Made by a program: the position numbers and the translations under genes. From positions 62,001-126,000 of the forward strand of contig JBAJFG010000421.1 in NCBI GenBank assembly GCA_037903475.1: 64,000 nucleotides of DNA, in the 5' to 3' direction. Origin of the DNA: Ancylostoma caninum (lineage: Eukaryota > Nematoda > Chromadorea > Rhabditida > Ancylostomatidae). Position 1 is the stretch's first letter, and the number at the start of each line of letters is the position of its first letter. Positions 12,076 to 23,432 of the stretch are shown here, in pieces. Under the pieces are notes generated by a model. That model saw only the letters and a program-made list of their open reading frames with translations, was not told the origin of the DNA and made no database searches.

Positions 12076-12861
12076 TTAGGTTGTTACGAAAGTCTTGCAC
12101 CTGACTTCATATTTTTTGAAATAATGTTAACTTCATTGTGAATAGATATCAATTAACAGAATAATCACCTTTATCACCCACGAGGGACGGCCAACACTGC
12201 ACTAGAGCATCAGTTCGAGAAGTCAAGAACTCTGGCAGCCGAAGAAGCTTGAAGTCTCACTTTTCGGTTTTGTTCAATCATCGAATTTCTTTTCTAGATG
12301 CAGCTTCAGGAATTCAGGCCACTTGCGTCTGCCACTCTCTGTATTTAAAAAGAGTAGAGTAAGATGGTCACGGTGGCCCAGGTGTCAGCACTTCTCGACA
12401 CAGCACATTCCCTGGGAATCCCTCTACCAACACATAAAAAACTTTTTCGTGCACTTCTCCTTTGGGCTGTTTTGCAGATGATTCGCCACGCGAGAGCCAA
12501 CTTTTCTCTCGTGCATGGTTAACATACTACAGCCAACTCTCATCTCCAATAATGAGTTGAAGGAGAAAGTTTCCATTGTGTGGAATCAGCAGCAAAGACT
12601 GACACACACCCAGTCTTGCAAGGCACCTAGGTTATGAGGGACCCAACCCACCATCAGTTTTCTGTAACGCAGCGCTTGGAGATGTCTGGCGATTATTGTG
12701 GTGCAGCCAAGTGTATCCTACAGTTCACAGGTATATTATATATATTATATTCATTACACAAGCAAGCTCGTGTAGAAAAAGGTAGTGGCATTTTGATCTG
12801 CAGTCCATAAAATTCTGGATTCCAAAAAATATCTTGGCGCAAAACTTTCGGACCAACCTAA
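12076..12861 (-). mobile_element. Decayed mariner element with transposase remnants
   Basis: The ends are matching mariner-type inverted repeats: TTAGGTTGTTACGAAAGTCT at the left and, read inward from the right, TTAGGTTGGTCCGAAAGTTT. A TA follows the right end. Minus-strand translation across 12400-12650, with frameshifts, recalls the middle of mariner transposases: HERK, then LQNSPKEKCTKK followed by a CVWW-D-like stretch. At 786 bp it is much shorter than a full mariner of about 1.3 kb, so it is internally deleted as well as frameshifted. Confidence 0.7.
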
Positions 12862-13095
12862 TAGGAACTTCATCCAGGAGAACTTCATTGAAAACTGAAT
12901 GGGTACCTGAGTTGCTTTCTGGACCCTTGTTGATCCCAGATGGCCTTTTCATAACGCACCGTGGTCCGACAACTTTTAAGTTATTGCTACAGATTTGCAG
13001 AGAACAACGGTTCCACGCATGTTAAAACTTTTTTTGAAACGGGTCGTGAAGTTCGCAAATAAAAGCTTGAAAACGAGCATTATTCTTGCTTCAAC

Positions 13096-13566
13096 TTAAA
13101 GGCAGCAGGAGCTGAAATCCTCGACTCCGAGCTGAGCTGTGGGTGATAAAGTACAGACTCAGCACATCATAAATGTGAAACGAACACAGACAATGATAGC
13201 TTACCTAGAGAGAAAATGGAACATTCGTCGCGAACACGCCTGGCCGTGCTCGCGCGCGGACGAGCTTTCCCCGGCGCAAAAGCCATTGCGGTGCGTGGAT
13301 TGGCGCAAAGGGAAAACGAAATGCATTCAATTCACAGGGTTTCATGGCGGGACTCGGCCAAAACCACGCGCCACAATGGCTTTCGCGACGGGGAAAACTC
13401 GTCCGCGCACGAACACGGCCAGGCGTGTTTGCGACGAATGTTCCATTTTCTCTGCAGGTAAGCCATAATTGTCTGTGTTCGTTTCACATTTATGATGTGC
13501 CGAGTCTCTATTTCACCACCCGCAGCTCAGCTCGGAGTCGAGAATTTCAGCTCTTGCTGCCTTTAA
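13096..13566. mobile_element. TTAA-flanked foldback MITE, AGGCAG family
   Basis: TTAA stands at both ends (13096-13099 and 13563-13566). The element is one imperfect palindrome throughout: AGGCAGCAGGAGCTGAAAT pairs with its complement at the right end, as do GACTCCGAGCTGAGCTG, AAATGTGAAACGAACACAGA and CGAACACGCCTGGCCGTG. The centre is near 13331. There is no transposase; the overlapping open frames in this block come from the palindrome. The terminal AGGCAG matches the element at 11-435. Confidence 0.8.
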
Positions 13567-14049
13567 TAGCGACTCAACATGTGAGGTCCAAGAAAAAACA
13601 ACTGCGGCAAACGCTAGTTTGCTTTTTTTTTCATATATTCGATGAGGCCAACCTCTTTTGTCGCTGAAATCGACCGTGATTTCGTGAGGATAGTGCATAA
13701 TCTAAGAATAGCATTCTGATTTATCTCGCCCCTGCATCAATACACAGTTAGTATATTGAGAAGGTTGTTACAGAAGTGGAACTGCGATTGTGCTCCGAGA
13801 GCACCTGATCATCACAACTTCATGTATAGTCCGATCCCTGTCCCGACTGAGGTGTGCAAAGAGTATGCCCGAGCGTTATACACTTGTCCCATAAGTTATA
13901 AATTAAACATAAGTGAAAAATTAAAGCAATTAGGACTAAAGAGCGAGTGCTAAAAAATTTAACGCAATCCTCACGATACATGGGGTAAGACCGCGAACCT
14001 GATCGAATAATTTTCCTCGCTGTAGTTGTATGATCTGTGTAATGGGACT

Positions 14050-14508
14050 GAAAAACATGTTTGCGAAGATGTTAATGCTATGCCACATTTTATGCAGCGT
14101 TTGCCTAAATTGGCGAGAGAAATGATTCCTTTCGTATAATTACGTATAATTTCATACAGTATGTGTACAATTTTCCTAAATGGGCGAGAACAGTGGTGCT
14201 TCCCAAAGCCGGTAAATATTTGCATGAACAGAATTACGTTGGCATGCTTCTTTACCATACTGCACGACTTTTCATTTCTTTTTTTTTCGATATCATGTCT
14301 TCTTTTAAACGGAGAAATAACACTCAAGTTTTCCACAAACTTTGAACAGTCTCTCTCCTAGAAGGCAAACTACTCGATGCGAATTAGATGATACTCCTTT
14401 TAAGTGACGTACAAGTTTGCACTCATTAATATTTCAGAGTTCATGAACTATCCATGTTTATTCTAGATAACAAAACGGTTTTAAAGCTCGCCCTGCTGTT
14501 AGGAAGCT
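14050..14508 (+). promoter_or_regulatory. Upstream block of receptor locus 3, shared with locus 2
   Basis: This is the counterpart of 4723-5172, with the same ordered landmarks ending just before the initiator ATG. Conserved short patches such as GGCGAGAACAGTGG and ATATTTGCATGAAC are candidate promoter elements. This is an inference from two copies only. Confidence 0.5.
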
Positions 14509-17500
14509 ATGGAATCACATATTCCAGTGTTCTATCGAGTGTTTTACATCGTCATTCCTTCCATCAGCATAGTTGGTAATTTTTGTATCGCCTATGTTAC
14601 GATTCGGTCCAGGTAAGTATGATGCGCATATGTTTCTAGTATTTTTCGCAAAAAATGCTCTCGTCATTACACATGTCATGGTATAATGCTCTTAAGTAAA
14701 GCCTGACATTAAGCAGATTAGTCTAGCTCTTTTAGTATACGAACACTATACGAGAAAGTTGGTGTCCAGTGGGGAAATCCGCTCGGGAATTCCCATGCTG
14801 AGGGGTGGGAACATTGCTATTCAATGTTGGAGGTGCGCATCTCCATGCGACCAATGACGGAGCTGGATACGTTCGCATCAAAAGCCAAGAGGGATGCCGA
14901 GCCTGAGGTGACTGGTGTGGAATCCGACAATATAACGGATTTATTGATGACAAATGGTTGCGCCTTTCTGTCGTTCGTATTCTCTGCAGAAAACCAATTG
15001 TGGGAAGTATAGGGTGTCTCGTATTTAAAAGGCACCCTCCAAAATTCTCTTTTTGCTAAGTTTGTAGTGGTGACACACCTTCAGATTTTATGGGTTTATT
15101 AACCGCACAACCATTGTTACGAAATTTCGACAATTTTTTAGTTTCATTCGAGCGTACTAGTAAAGGCTGCCTTTGTCAATTTTTAGCCGTTCACTGCTGA
15201 TCAGTGCGCACCAAAATCAGTTGACAAGATTGCTTTGTTTTCTGCTTTAGAACCTGCATACCTATTCCCGGTGGGTGGCACCTGCGTTGGGAGCTTCTTA
15301 GGAGACGCCCGACGTAAAACTGCATATTTTTTTGGATTGCCATGCCAACGTTTCGCGTCAGTCTGCCTGTTCGTTTCAATGTTCATATCAATGCTTAACT
15401 TTAGAACAATTGTCATTTTTGTTAATTCGGTCGACTGTATTCTCAAATCGCTGTGTACGAATGGATAACCCGTTTTTACCTTGTGCGGTGCTTATTTTGG
15501 GAAAGAATAATTACCTCATTAGCTCTTCGTTTCTACTGACTGGATAGCATGTTTGCACAAGGCAGTAGCTCCACGTGATAAAGTCTCTGGCGGGAGCCAT
15601 AATCACTAGTTAGAAAAACCATACAATTCGTCCTGTTTTTAAGTGCGTGTAAAGCAATGATTTCTTGAAGAATTTGGAGTCTCGAGAGTGAGCTGACCCG
15701 GGCAATTGTGGATACCCGTACCTATCCATTGAAGTCTACGTCTACTCTCGCGTTCGTACTATGGAACTTTTTCCTGTTAATGTAGCCTTGTTTGGCTCTC
15801 GAATTGGAATAGAACTGCCAGAACTTCCTCAGTCCAGTGTTTGAGATTTGAATTCCAGTAAAGGTATTAATGCAAGATTGGTGCAATTCAGATAATACAT
15901 GTTACTTCGTGAGCTCAATTCAATTGCAAACAATTTTTCAATTTCTAGGAGACTTCGGAATCCCTGCAACATTTTCATAGGACTTATATCAACGAGTGAT
16001 GTATGCCATATGTTAGCTCACTACGTGACGTTAATATCGTACAGCATGTGAGTTTTTAACACCCTTTCATAAACTATAAAGTACCTGTTCAATAAGCATA
16101 AGGGAGATCAGTCAGCAATATGCATATGTTGAAGCTTCCTATATAGAGACTAGTGAGTATCCAGATTTTTCTGGCACCGCACCACAAGAGTATAGCGAAA
16201 TCCTATGTATTTTTTGGATACCACTGCAGTGCCTAGATGATGGTGGAGACAGTACATGGACATCATACTAAAAGCCGATTTATGGAGCGAGATGAGCTCA
16301 GATCTCTGCGAGACCCACACCTTCGAAATGCTTGGCGATTCACATCCTCAATGCCGGAATGATGGATACAGTGTCCAAAGCGAAAGTGCGACACTTAGAC
16401 AGTGATTTCAGCGTTTCGTGGCGGGACCTGTATCCCTCCGCTGGCGGTCTTGCAGCCACCGGTTAAGACAGTGTTAGCAAGACTTTTAGGCAGCGAGTAG
16501 AGAGGTGAACCTGTGAACCATTGAAAGACAGAAAAAAGAAAAGCTACCAAGGGTCAGCTCTTCCAGCAACCAAACAAATACCTGTGAACTAAGAATTTAT
16601 GGAGAGAAGTTCAATACGCTAAGCATTGCAAAACGAAGGTGAGCTAGTGGCGTAAATCTTATTTTACATACTTGGGAACAGAGATTGCAGAACAGCAACT
16701 GAGCTATGTAGAAGCAATATGTGTCTTGGAGACTGTTTCCATGTTTCAGGTATCTAACACATTCGTGACAATGTGATCAATCGGTTCACACGCCTGGTGT
16801 GACCATTGAGACCACGTGCTCAACCAACGTGCACAACCGGGTGAGCACGCCCTTCTCACTGTTATATTTTTGTGAAGCAGTCATAATTCCTAACTTAGCT
16901 CCAACTATTCTATTTTATCTCCTGTTCTTCGTTCGTTTGATTTAATTTGATCTGATTCTGACGCCAGGTCTTGCCACGATAGTCGATGGCACATCCTTGT
17001 GATGTATTAAATAAATAAATAAATAAATAAATAATTAGCAGACTCCTCTCTAGTAGTATACCAACAAATATTCGAGCGTTCTACACACGAAGTGGGCAGG
17101 CAGACGTTCTCTCAAACTGCTTTACAACGTGGTCGAGCTGAACAACTAAAAGAACGATATGGAAAATATGGAAAAGAAAGTTCAATCATTATCTAGTGAA
17201 TGGACGAGAAACATTAGGAACCACTCTTGACGACCACAAAAGAGAAAAAATTGGTCTCAGATACGCGCAAATTCGTAGTATACGTAGCAGAGGAAAAATT
17301 CTACCACATGTGACCACGTGCTCAGGCGGTTGAGCACGGGACCTCAAGCGTTCGTACGCGCATGTCCCACGTGATAGACCATGTAAAAGCAAAGACAATA
17401 CGATGCAACGAAAACGAAGAAATACCTGAACGACGACGATAAACACGTTCGCGACCTCAAGCTTTCGGCATGGTATCACGGGGGACACTCGCATTCAAAG

Positions 17501-20500
17501 CGCTCGTGTCCGGCGCTCAACCTCGAGCACGTGGTCGCACGTGGTGGGAAGGTTCTTCTGCCACATAATACTCCAAATTTGCGCAAATCTTGGAGTTCCT
17601 GTTTCTCTCTTCTGTGATCGTCAAGAGTGTTTCCATATGTTTGTTGCCCATTCATTTGATTTTGATCTCAGTTTCTATTTCGTATATATTATTCTTCACG
17701 TTCAGGTTTCAACCATATATTTAAAAAAAAGTTTCAGCAAGATTTGCTCTGCACAGTGTGCGTGTGTGTAGAACGCTTGAGTATTTCTTGGTATACAACT
17801 ACACAGAGTTTGCTAATCAAAATTAATTAATCTAATCTATGCTGCTTGCAAAAATATAGCTCTGAAAAGGGCGTGATCATCCGGCTGAGAATGCGGTCGC
17901 ACGCTTCACACCATGCATGCAACCGGTTGAGCAGATCGTCGCGAATGTGGTGAAGTGTTATTCCACAGGGCTCGTTTTCAAAGATAGGCGAAAGGGGGTA
18001 AGGTGTGGGGCACCCAGTATTGATGGATAACTTGACTGGTTCATCTTTTGACATGTAAGATGGCATGACGAGAAGGCCTTGATTTTGTACTCGATGCAAC
18101 TCGATATATTCACCTAAAATGACTGGCTGTTTTTCAATTGTTTTTTGGGCAGCTTTCACATCAAGCATTAAGCAGCACTTGAAAAAAGTTGTTGGCTAAA
18201 ATGTAGTGTTCAACCATGAACTTCGAGTAACGATCTGCCTTCTCAACCACAGTGCTGCCTCGACCCCTCAGACTCGTCCGTTTGCATCCAACTGCTTCTA
18301 CTGGTGGACTGCAATACGCGGCTCAATCATTCTGTTGGTGTCGATATTAAACGAAAACACATATTACAAGTTCTCACATTTCATCTCAGAATTTCCATTG
18401 AATAGCACACAGAAAAAGAAGCAGTTGCACGCAAACAGGGTAGTGTGCTACCTTATATTCTAGTCAAAAGAAAGTCAAAAGCATACTGTAACTTTCTAAA
18501 TTGTCCAGACCAGGTCCAAGCTCTAGCGTCGGCATCTGCTTACCTCTGCATACTCTTTTATCATGTTCTGACTTGCTCCGTAAACCGAAGTCGTGCCGAG
18601 AGCATTTGATCTGCCGGTTATACCGAGGTCATTACTGCCAAAGGCCGACGCGAGAACCCATGGTGAAGAATGCACAGATGACGTCAACTCTCTGGAAGAT
18701 TGCTGACAACGACCCCACGTCATAGCAGCAGCGGATCTTGCAAAGATTCAGAACTTCACCACCCTCCATAGTGCCACTAACCCCGAATCTTGAACATCCA
18801 GCTTGTTGTGTCTTCGAAGCGGAGACGATTTCAAGACCTACTGTCTCTGTCGCGAAGCGATCGCTCCGGTTCGGAGGAAACCCAATGCACCGTTTTCAGC
18901 GGCTGTGATCTTCATTTGACCATATCCGCAGTATCGGCTCTCCATGGGTTCGGCCTCTGGTCGGCTCAGACTTCTGTGACCATCCCCGCCTCCTTATCTC
19001 CTTAACCTCCTCCTTCATCATTACTTTTTATTGCATTTGGTAACTCTCATCTCTACTACTTAATAGGCCTATGCATGGCAGCTTTTGTACTACATGCCGG
19101 CTCTTTTTGTTAGTGATGTAATACATATATGTAGCTGTTCTAACTTAGATCAACTTGAGCGCTGATTATCTATCATCGTTTCTAATCCATTAGTCGCTCA
19201 CTGATTTTACAGCTATTAATGTTAGTGTTAGAATTAACAAATCAATCTTTGTCTTGTATTAACTCAAGTAGTTAACTAACTTACTAACAAGTAGTTCTTC
19301 CGGAGGTAATTTCCTGTGCGATTAGTTTCTTTTTCCATTTAATGTGTCTGGCACACATAACACTGGGTGGTCATACGGGTCCATTGATCTCTCGATCCGC
19401 GACAGTTTCCATAAAATTTTTAGTGAAATTGCAATGGTTCCAAAACAATCATGGTTTCTTCATCTATGTTTGATTTTGGCATTCTTTCATTTTTACTGGA
19501 TCGCTCAGTAATGTTGTTTCTACTCGACTGCTCTGATTTGCACTAAGATCTCAGGCTGAAGACATCCAGCGGGTACTGTCTGTAAGAAGAAATTCATGAA
19601 ATTCACAACTATGAGGTTCAAATGTAAGTTTTACAGTTTCAGTAGTCCAACTCATCGAATACGTCATGATATATGCGCTTCATGGCAGCTACTCCCTCTC
19701 TTTGGCACATGTTTTTCATCGATACTTCTTCTCAATGTTGCTGTTGACAGACTAATATCTCTACAAAAGTACTAGTGAGTGATCCAAGAATTTAACAATG
19801 GGTGATTTAGAGGGACTAATATCTCTACAAAAGTACTAGTGAGTGATCCAAGAATTTAACAATGGGTGATTTAGAGGCACACGGAGTCTTCAGTACTTGA
19901 TTTTTGGTTTGAGTAACAGGTCTCGATGGTATCGATATCTTTCAGCCGCACACTCATCAACCTCTATAAAAATCTATACGTAGGAGCTCAAATCAGTTTT
20001 GCCGCCACAATTTCTGTTTTCGTAACGTCTTGCATATTTTCTTCTCGGACGACTGATAGGTATGTTTTCAATATCAAATTTGATGGACTTTGCGTGATGC
20101 TATACATCCAAGAAGCAGATAATTTTTTTACAGAAGAGAAGTGACTTAATGAGAAAAGTTCAGATCAGAAAAAGTGCTCTCTGAACTTGGCGTATTTAGC
20201 GTATTGTGGCAAATCATTAGGAGAATGTGTTCCACTGTCCCCTCTCTTCAACTCGGACGTTCCAACAAATTTGACCAATACTAGAAGAAATTCAAAAGTT
20301 TCCCCGCTTGAGCGAAACCAGTCCAAGTAAAAAAAAATTCTCATCAAAATTAACATCATTCTAAAGCATTGGACTTTATAAAACATTGAGTGTTTGTTGT
20401 GTCTCATTTCCAGAACCGTTCTTACAAAGACAACAAGCGCTTAGTCAACAATATAACACCTCTGCTGTCGCAGACTTCCTACCAGCGATTGAGCGTCCAG

Positions 20501-21985
20501 TTCTGAGGCCTTAATTTCTCCCGGCATAGTGCCTAGCGCTAACCGCAGAGGAAAAATATTGTCTGTAGTTCTGCGAAGTTCTACGACATGCCAGCGCAAG
20601 ATGATCTAGCCGCTGACAGTACACTGCAATTGTTGTGCAAGCATTCCCAGTGAAGAACACCTTTCCAGTAGAATCAAGTGCTCAGCATTACTGCCTTCGG
20701 GTGCATTCCGTCGGATCCAACTGGAATTCTGAGCTCTTCATGCGCTATGTTTCCATGTTTTATCAAGAGCATGGAGGTGAAGCATGATATCGCAACTGAA
20801 GAACTCTGTAATTTTACGTGACGTCTCAGCTCTAACGTATTCTTCCAACTTGGTAACAGTGATACGAGACGGTTTGGGTACATCCATGGTCTCGTAAATC
20901 CCTATCTTGATTCGCATTGAGATGGATGCAGTGATGATGTACAGATCTATCACCTACTGTTTTAGGCGGCACAGGCTGTACTGTGCTTAAGAAGAGACTC
21001 ATAGGACAGTTGGCAGATTTTATTTCCGAAAAAATACCCGAACAACAAGCGAAATCTGCTCGAATCTGTAGTACGCGTGAATTCCCGTAATATATTCGCG
21101 AATTTTTCGTCTAATCTTCTGGTGAATTCGTTTTTGCTGTAGATGTCGTTGCGTTGCTCTCAAAAATGGGGTGTTAGGTCTGAAAAATTTCACATACTGC
21201 CCTTGTTGTGATTACAAAAAAAGGTTGGTAATTTTTCGTGAGGCATACGAACACTCTATGTTGGAGTGAAGAACATTCGCCACCTCAGTATACGAAGCAC
21301 GTCAAGAGGAAATGCTGGGAGATCGGACGAAAATCAAGACCAACAACGGTGGTGTAGGCTGAGTACGTTCGAAATGCATTCCCGATGCAGCATTTTTGCC
21401 CGGGCCTGCGCCGTTGTTGTCATGAGCAGCTGATGAACTAGATAATGTCTCCACAATTTTCGCGTATTTTCCAGCAGAATTCGCTTTTCTTTGGGAAGAA
21501 GTTCGCACAGCTCTCAGCAGGAGTCGCTTATTCTCTACTGAATTACAGGTGTTTTCCGAATAAGAAGAGTAACCAGTTAGGAAAATGTTTCTGAGGGAAA
21601 TGCGAGTGATCTGCTCGACAGCGTCCCGATACTGCACGATTGGTTTCATCTGATTACTGCCAAAAGTTTGAGAACAAATATGCGCATTTCCCCCGAGCTT
21701 TCTCGTACTGAGCGTGCTCTTCAGAGAATATGAAACAAGCAAGATCTTACAGTATCACAGGTTCTTGGAAGAATGTCGATAACTATTTCGACAAGGATAA
21801 GACCATATATGACGCTGCCAACTAATTTGTCCTAGTAAAAATGCAAATTAGAAAATGAGTGGTCACAATCCGAGCGGTTAAATATGTCACCACTTCATGT
21901 TCACTCTGCCATGGCCCGAACGGTTCGGCTTGTGGGGACTCATTCTCTACTTTGCATTTTTAATAGGACAATCTGGTTGGCAGCG

Positions 21986-22041
<56 letters not shown>

Positions 22042-22637
22042 TAATAGATATATATTTCAGAGATGTCGTCTGTGTGTTCCCAGCAATAATGGATGCGCAA
22101 CAGTCAAAATTTTTCATCTATGGAATACTGGTTATTAGCATTCTAGTACTCGCTTGTTATGGAGTTTTCCTTCGAAGAATGAGGAAAACACAAATATGTG
22201 GGTACTGCTGACTAAGATTGGCAATTAATTTGTCGATGATCTACATACTTCAGCTGGCAAAATCGCCAAAGGCATCCATCGTTCCCTTATTCTTATCAGC
22301 TTGACAGTTCTGTTTGGCTCATTCAGCACTGCTCTTATTCCATTTGTCCGGAGTCTGATGGGAATCAACACTAAAAACCTTCAATTCATGTTGCTGGCCG
22401 GATTGTTCATAAATTTAGCTACTGCAGCGAACTTCTTCATTTATTATTTCATCAGGTTTGTCGTAGTTGATTGCAACATGGCAGAAGTGTTGAATTGTCA
22501 CAGCTAATTCATCTAGCAACGAGTATCGTAGGATATTCAATCAATTCCTTCACATCCGTTTTCTTGAGAGGTTCACAGGAATGAAGAACAGAATATCGAC
22601 AGTATCCACGATGAATATTTCTATTGCGCGAAAATGA
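14509..22637 (+). CDS. Srsx-like 7TM chemoreceptor, locus 3
   Basis: Seven exons join into 909 bp (302 aa plus stop): 14509-14612, 15949-16047, 19643-19774, 19946-20059, 22061-22197, 22254-22455 and 22517-22637. Lengths of exons 1-6 equal those of locus 2. The start is the ATG of MESHIPVF. TM1 ends IAYVTIRSR. TM2 carries IFIGLISTSD. TM3 starts at a Cys (HDICASW) and ends AVDRLISL. TM5 follows MDAQQSKFF. TM7 is GLFINLATAANFFIYYF, followed by SNEYRR. The gene is stretched to 8.1 kb by insertions: a retroelement tail and palindromic element in intron 2, and an (AT)n run just before exon 5. The exon-3 donor is duplicated in tandem. The frame is intact throughout. Likely a chemosensory receptor; Srsx-like by signature, ligand unknown. 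Confidence 0.9.
16850..17033 (+). mobile_element. 3' end of an RTE-like retroposon with (TAAA)n tail
   Basis: The sequence runs through CACATCCTTGTGATGTATTA into a run of TAAA units at about 17004-17033. A 3' end finishing in a short tandem repeat rather than poly(A) is typical of RTE-class LINEs and SINEs that use them. No reverse transcriptase frame is present upstream, so this is a 5'-truncated copy at most. Confidence 0.45.
17034..17817. mobile_element. Palindromic foldback element in intron 2 of locus 3
   Basis: The two halves are reverse complements with moderate divergence: ATTAGCA at 17034 pairs with TGCTAAT at 17811-17817, and GCGTTCTACACAC, CACTCTTGACGA and GACCACGTGCTC each recur inverted in the other half. 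It starts directly at the end of the (TAAA)n tail, so it may have inserted there or belong to the same composite. CACGTG palindromes occur in both arms. No transposase is seen. Confidence 0.7.
17827..18168 (-). CDS. Unrecognised 113-aa open frame, antisense in intron 2 of locus 3
   Basis: An uninterrupted frame starts MLDVKAAQKTIEKQ and ends FCKQHRLD. It is mildly basic with no membrane segment and matches no family I recognise. A possible acceptor (TTTTTTCAAG) lies 11 bp before the ATG. The stop falls 10 bp from the palindromic element, so it could be a gene fragment cut by that insertion. It could equally be a chance frame. Confidence 0.25.
   Translation of the reverse strand: MLDVKAAQKTIEKQPVILGEYIELHRVQNQGLLVMPSYMSKDEPVKLSINTGCPTPYPLSPIFENEPCGITLHHIRDDLLNRLHAWCEACDRILSRMITPFSELYFCKQHRLD
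18169..19642. other. Rest of intron 2 of receptor locus 3
   Basis: No supported feature. Positions 18490-19010 are richer in G+C than the surroundings and may be an old insertion, but I found no terminal repeats and no recognisable protein reading. Confidence 0.35.
19750..19877 (+). repeat. 64-bp tandem duplication over a splice donor
   Basis: Two near-identical 64-bp units (19750-19813 and 19814-19877) each contain the last 25 bp of exon 3 and the GTGAGT donor of receptor locus 3. Only the first donor (after 19774) keeps the frame. Using the second would read straight into TAG in the retained sequence. Confidence 0.85.
20060..22060. other. Intron 4 of receptor locus 3
   Basis: This 2-kb intron carries no supported gene. 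A 146-codon minus-strand frame at 21302-21742 is serine- and asparagine-rich, has no recognisable domain and no splice context, and is listed only for completeness. The intron ends in an (AT)n tract. Confidence 0.4.
21988..22038. repeat. (AT)n microsatellite
   Basis: About 25 AT units end 22 bp before the acceptor of exon 5 of receptor locus 3, where they occupy the usual branch and pyrimidine-tract area. Confidence 0.95.
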
Positions 22638-23432
22638 CTCCTTATGTGTATTATCTATACTATTCCATAAATGTTCGATGAGTTGGAAACATACAGAAAA
22701 AAAAACTAGTGCTGCGGTGGACCACGGAAGGTCTCCGTGATATCGAAGGACAGAACTCTGGAGTCGAAAAAAAGAGAAGAGAGATAACGCTCAACCCGAA
22801 CGCGAATTTGCTGGAACAAGCAAGAGATACAGTGCAAGACGTGATGATGGACTTATTATGAAATGCAACGGCTGAGATGCAAACATGAACGGAAATCGCT
22901 TAATCAAATTAACACGAATGTAATCGGCGTATTTATTGGCATCCTAGTCTAGAAAAGGAAAAATCATTAATGGTGATTTATCTGGTACAACACCTCTCAA
23001 CCATGAATAAGCCAGACCCAACAGAAGATTAGCAGGTCAATTACAGTTCCTGAAATCAGTTTGGGTTTTCATTAAATGCTTACACTTCAGCAAATTCAGG
23101 GGTACGATAGGAAAAATAATTCAACTTTTCTAGTGCACCTATTTCACATGTGGAATACCGATGAATTTATTTGAAACAGTCATCAATTTTGTGATTTGAA
23201 TGGAGGTTAGCCTCAACTGTGTTGCTTCTGCCAGCCGTTGATTTCAATCATAAGTCCTTGGTTTTTTTTTCACAGGTCTTTACCATGTTTGTTCTCAGCG
23301 TATAGGAGAACCTCAGTGGTAGCAAAGACAGAAAAATCACGTCAACCTTCATAAATTACTTTACAAATTACATTACATCTGCATGATTCAGACGCTTCCA
23401 GTGTTTAGTTCTTGGAATTACGCTAGTGCTGC
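22638..23432. other. Convergent intergenic gap between receptor locus 3 and the transporter
   Basis: No gene is supported. Neither gene shows a canonical AATAAA close to its stop here; locus 3 has CATAAA-like sequence about 30 bp downstream. Confidence 0.4.

Noticed and set aside
13139..13468. Overlapping 80-109-codon frames
   Set aside because: They arise from the GC-rich palindromic MITE and match no protein pattern.
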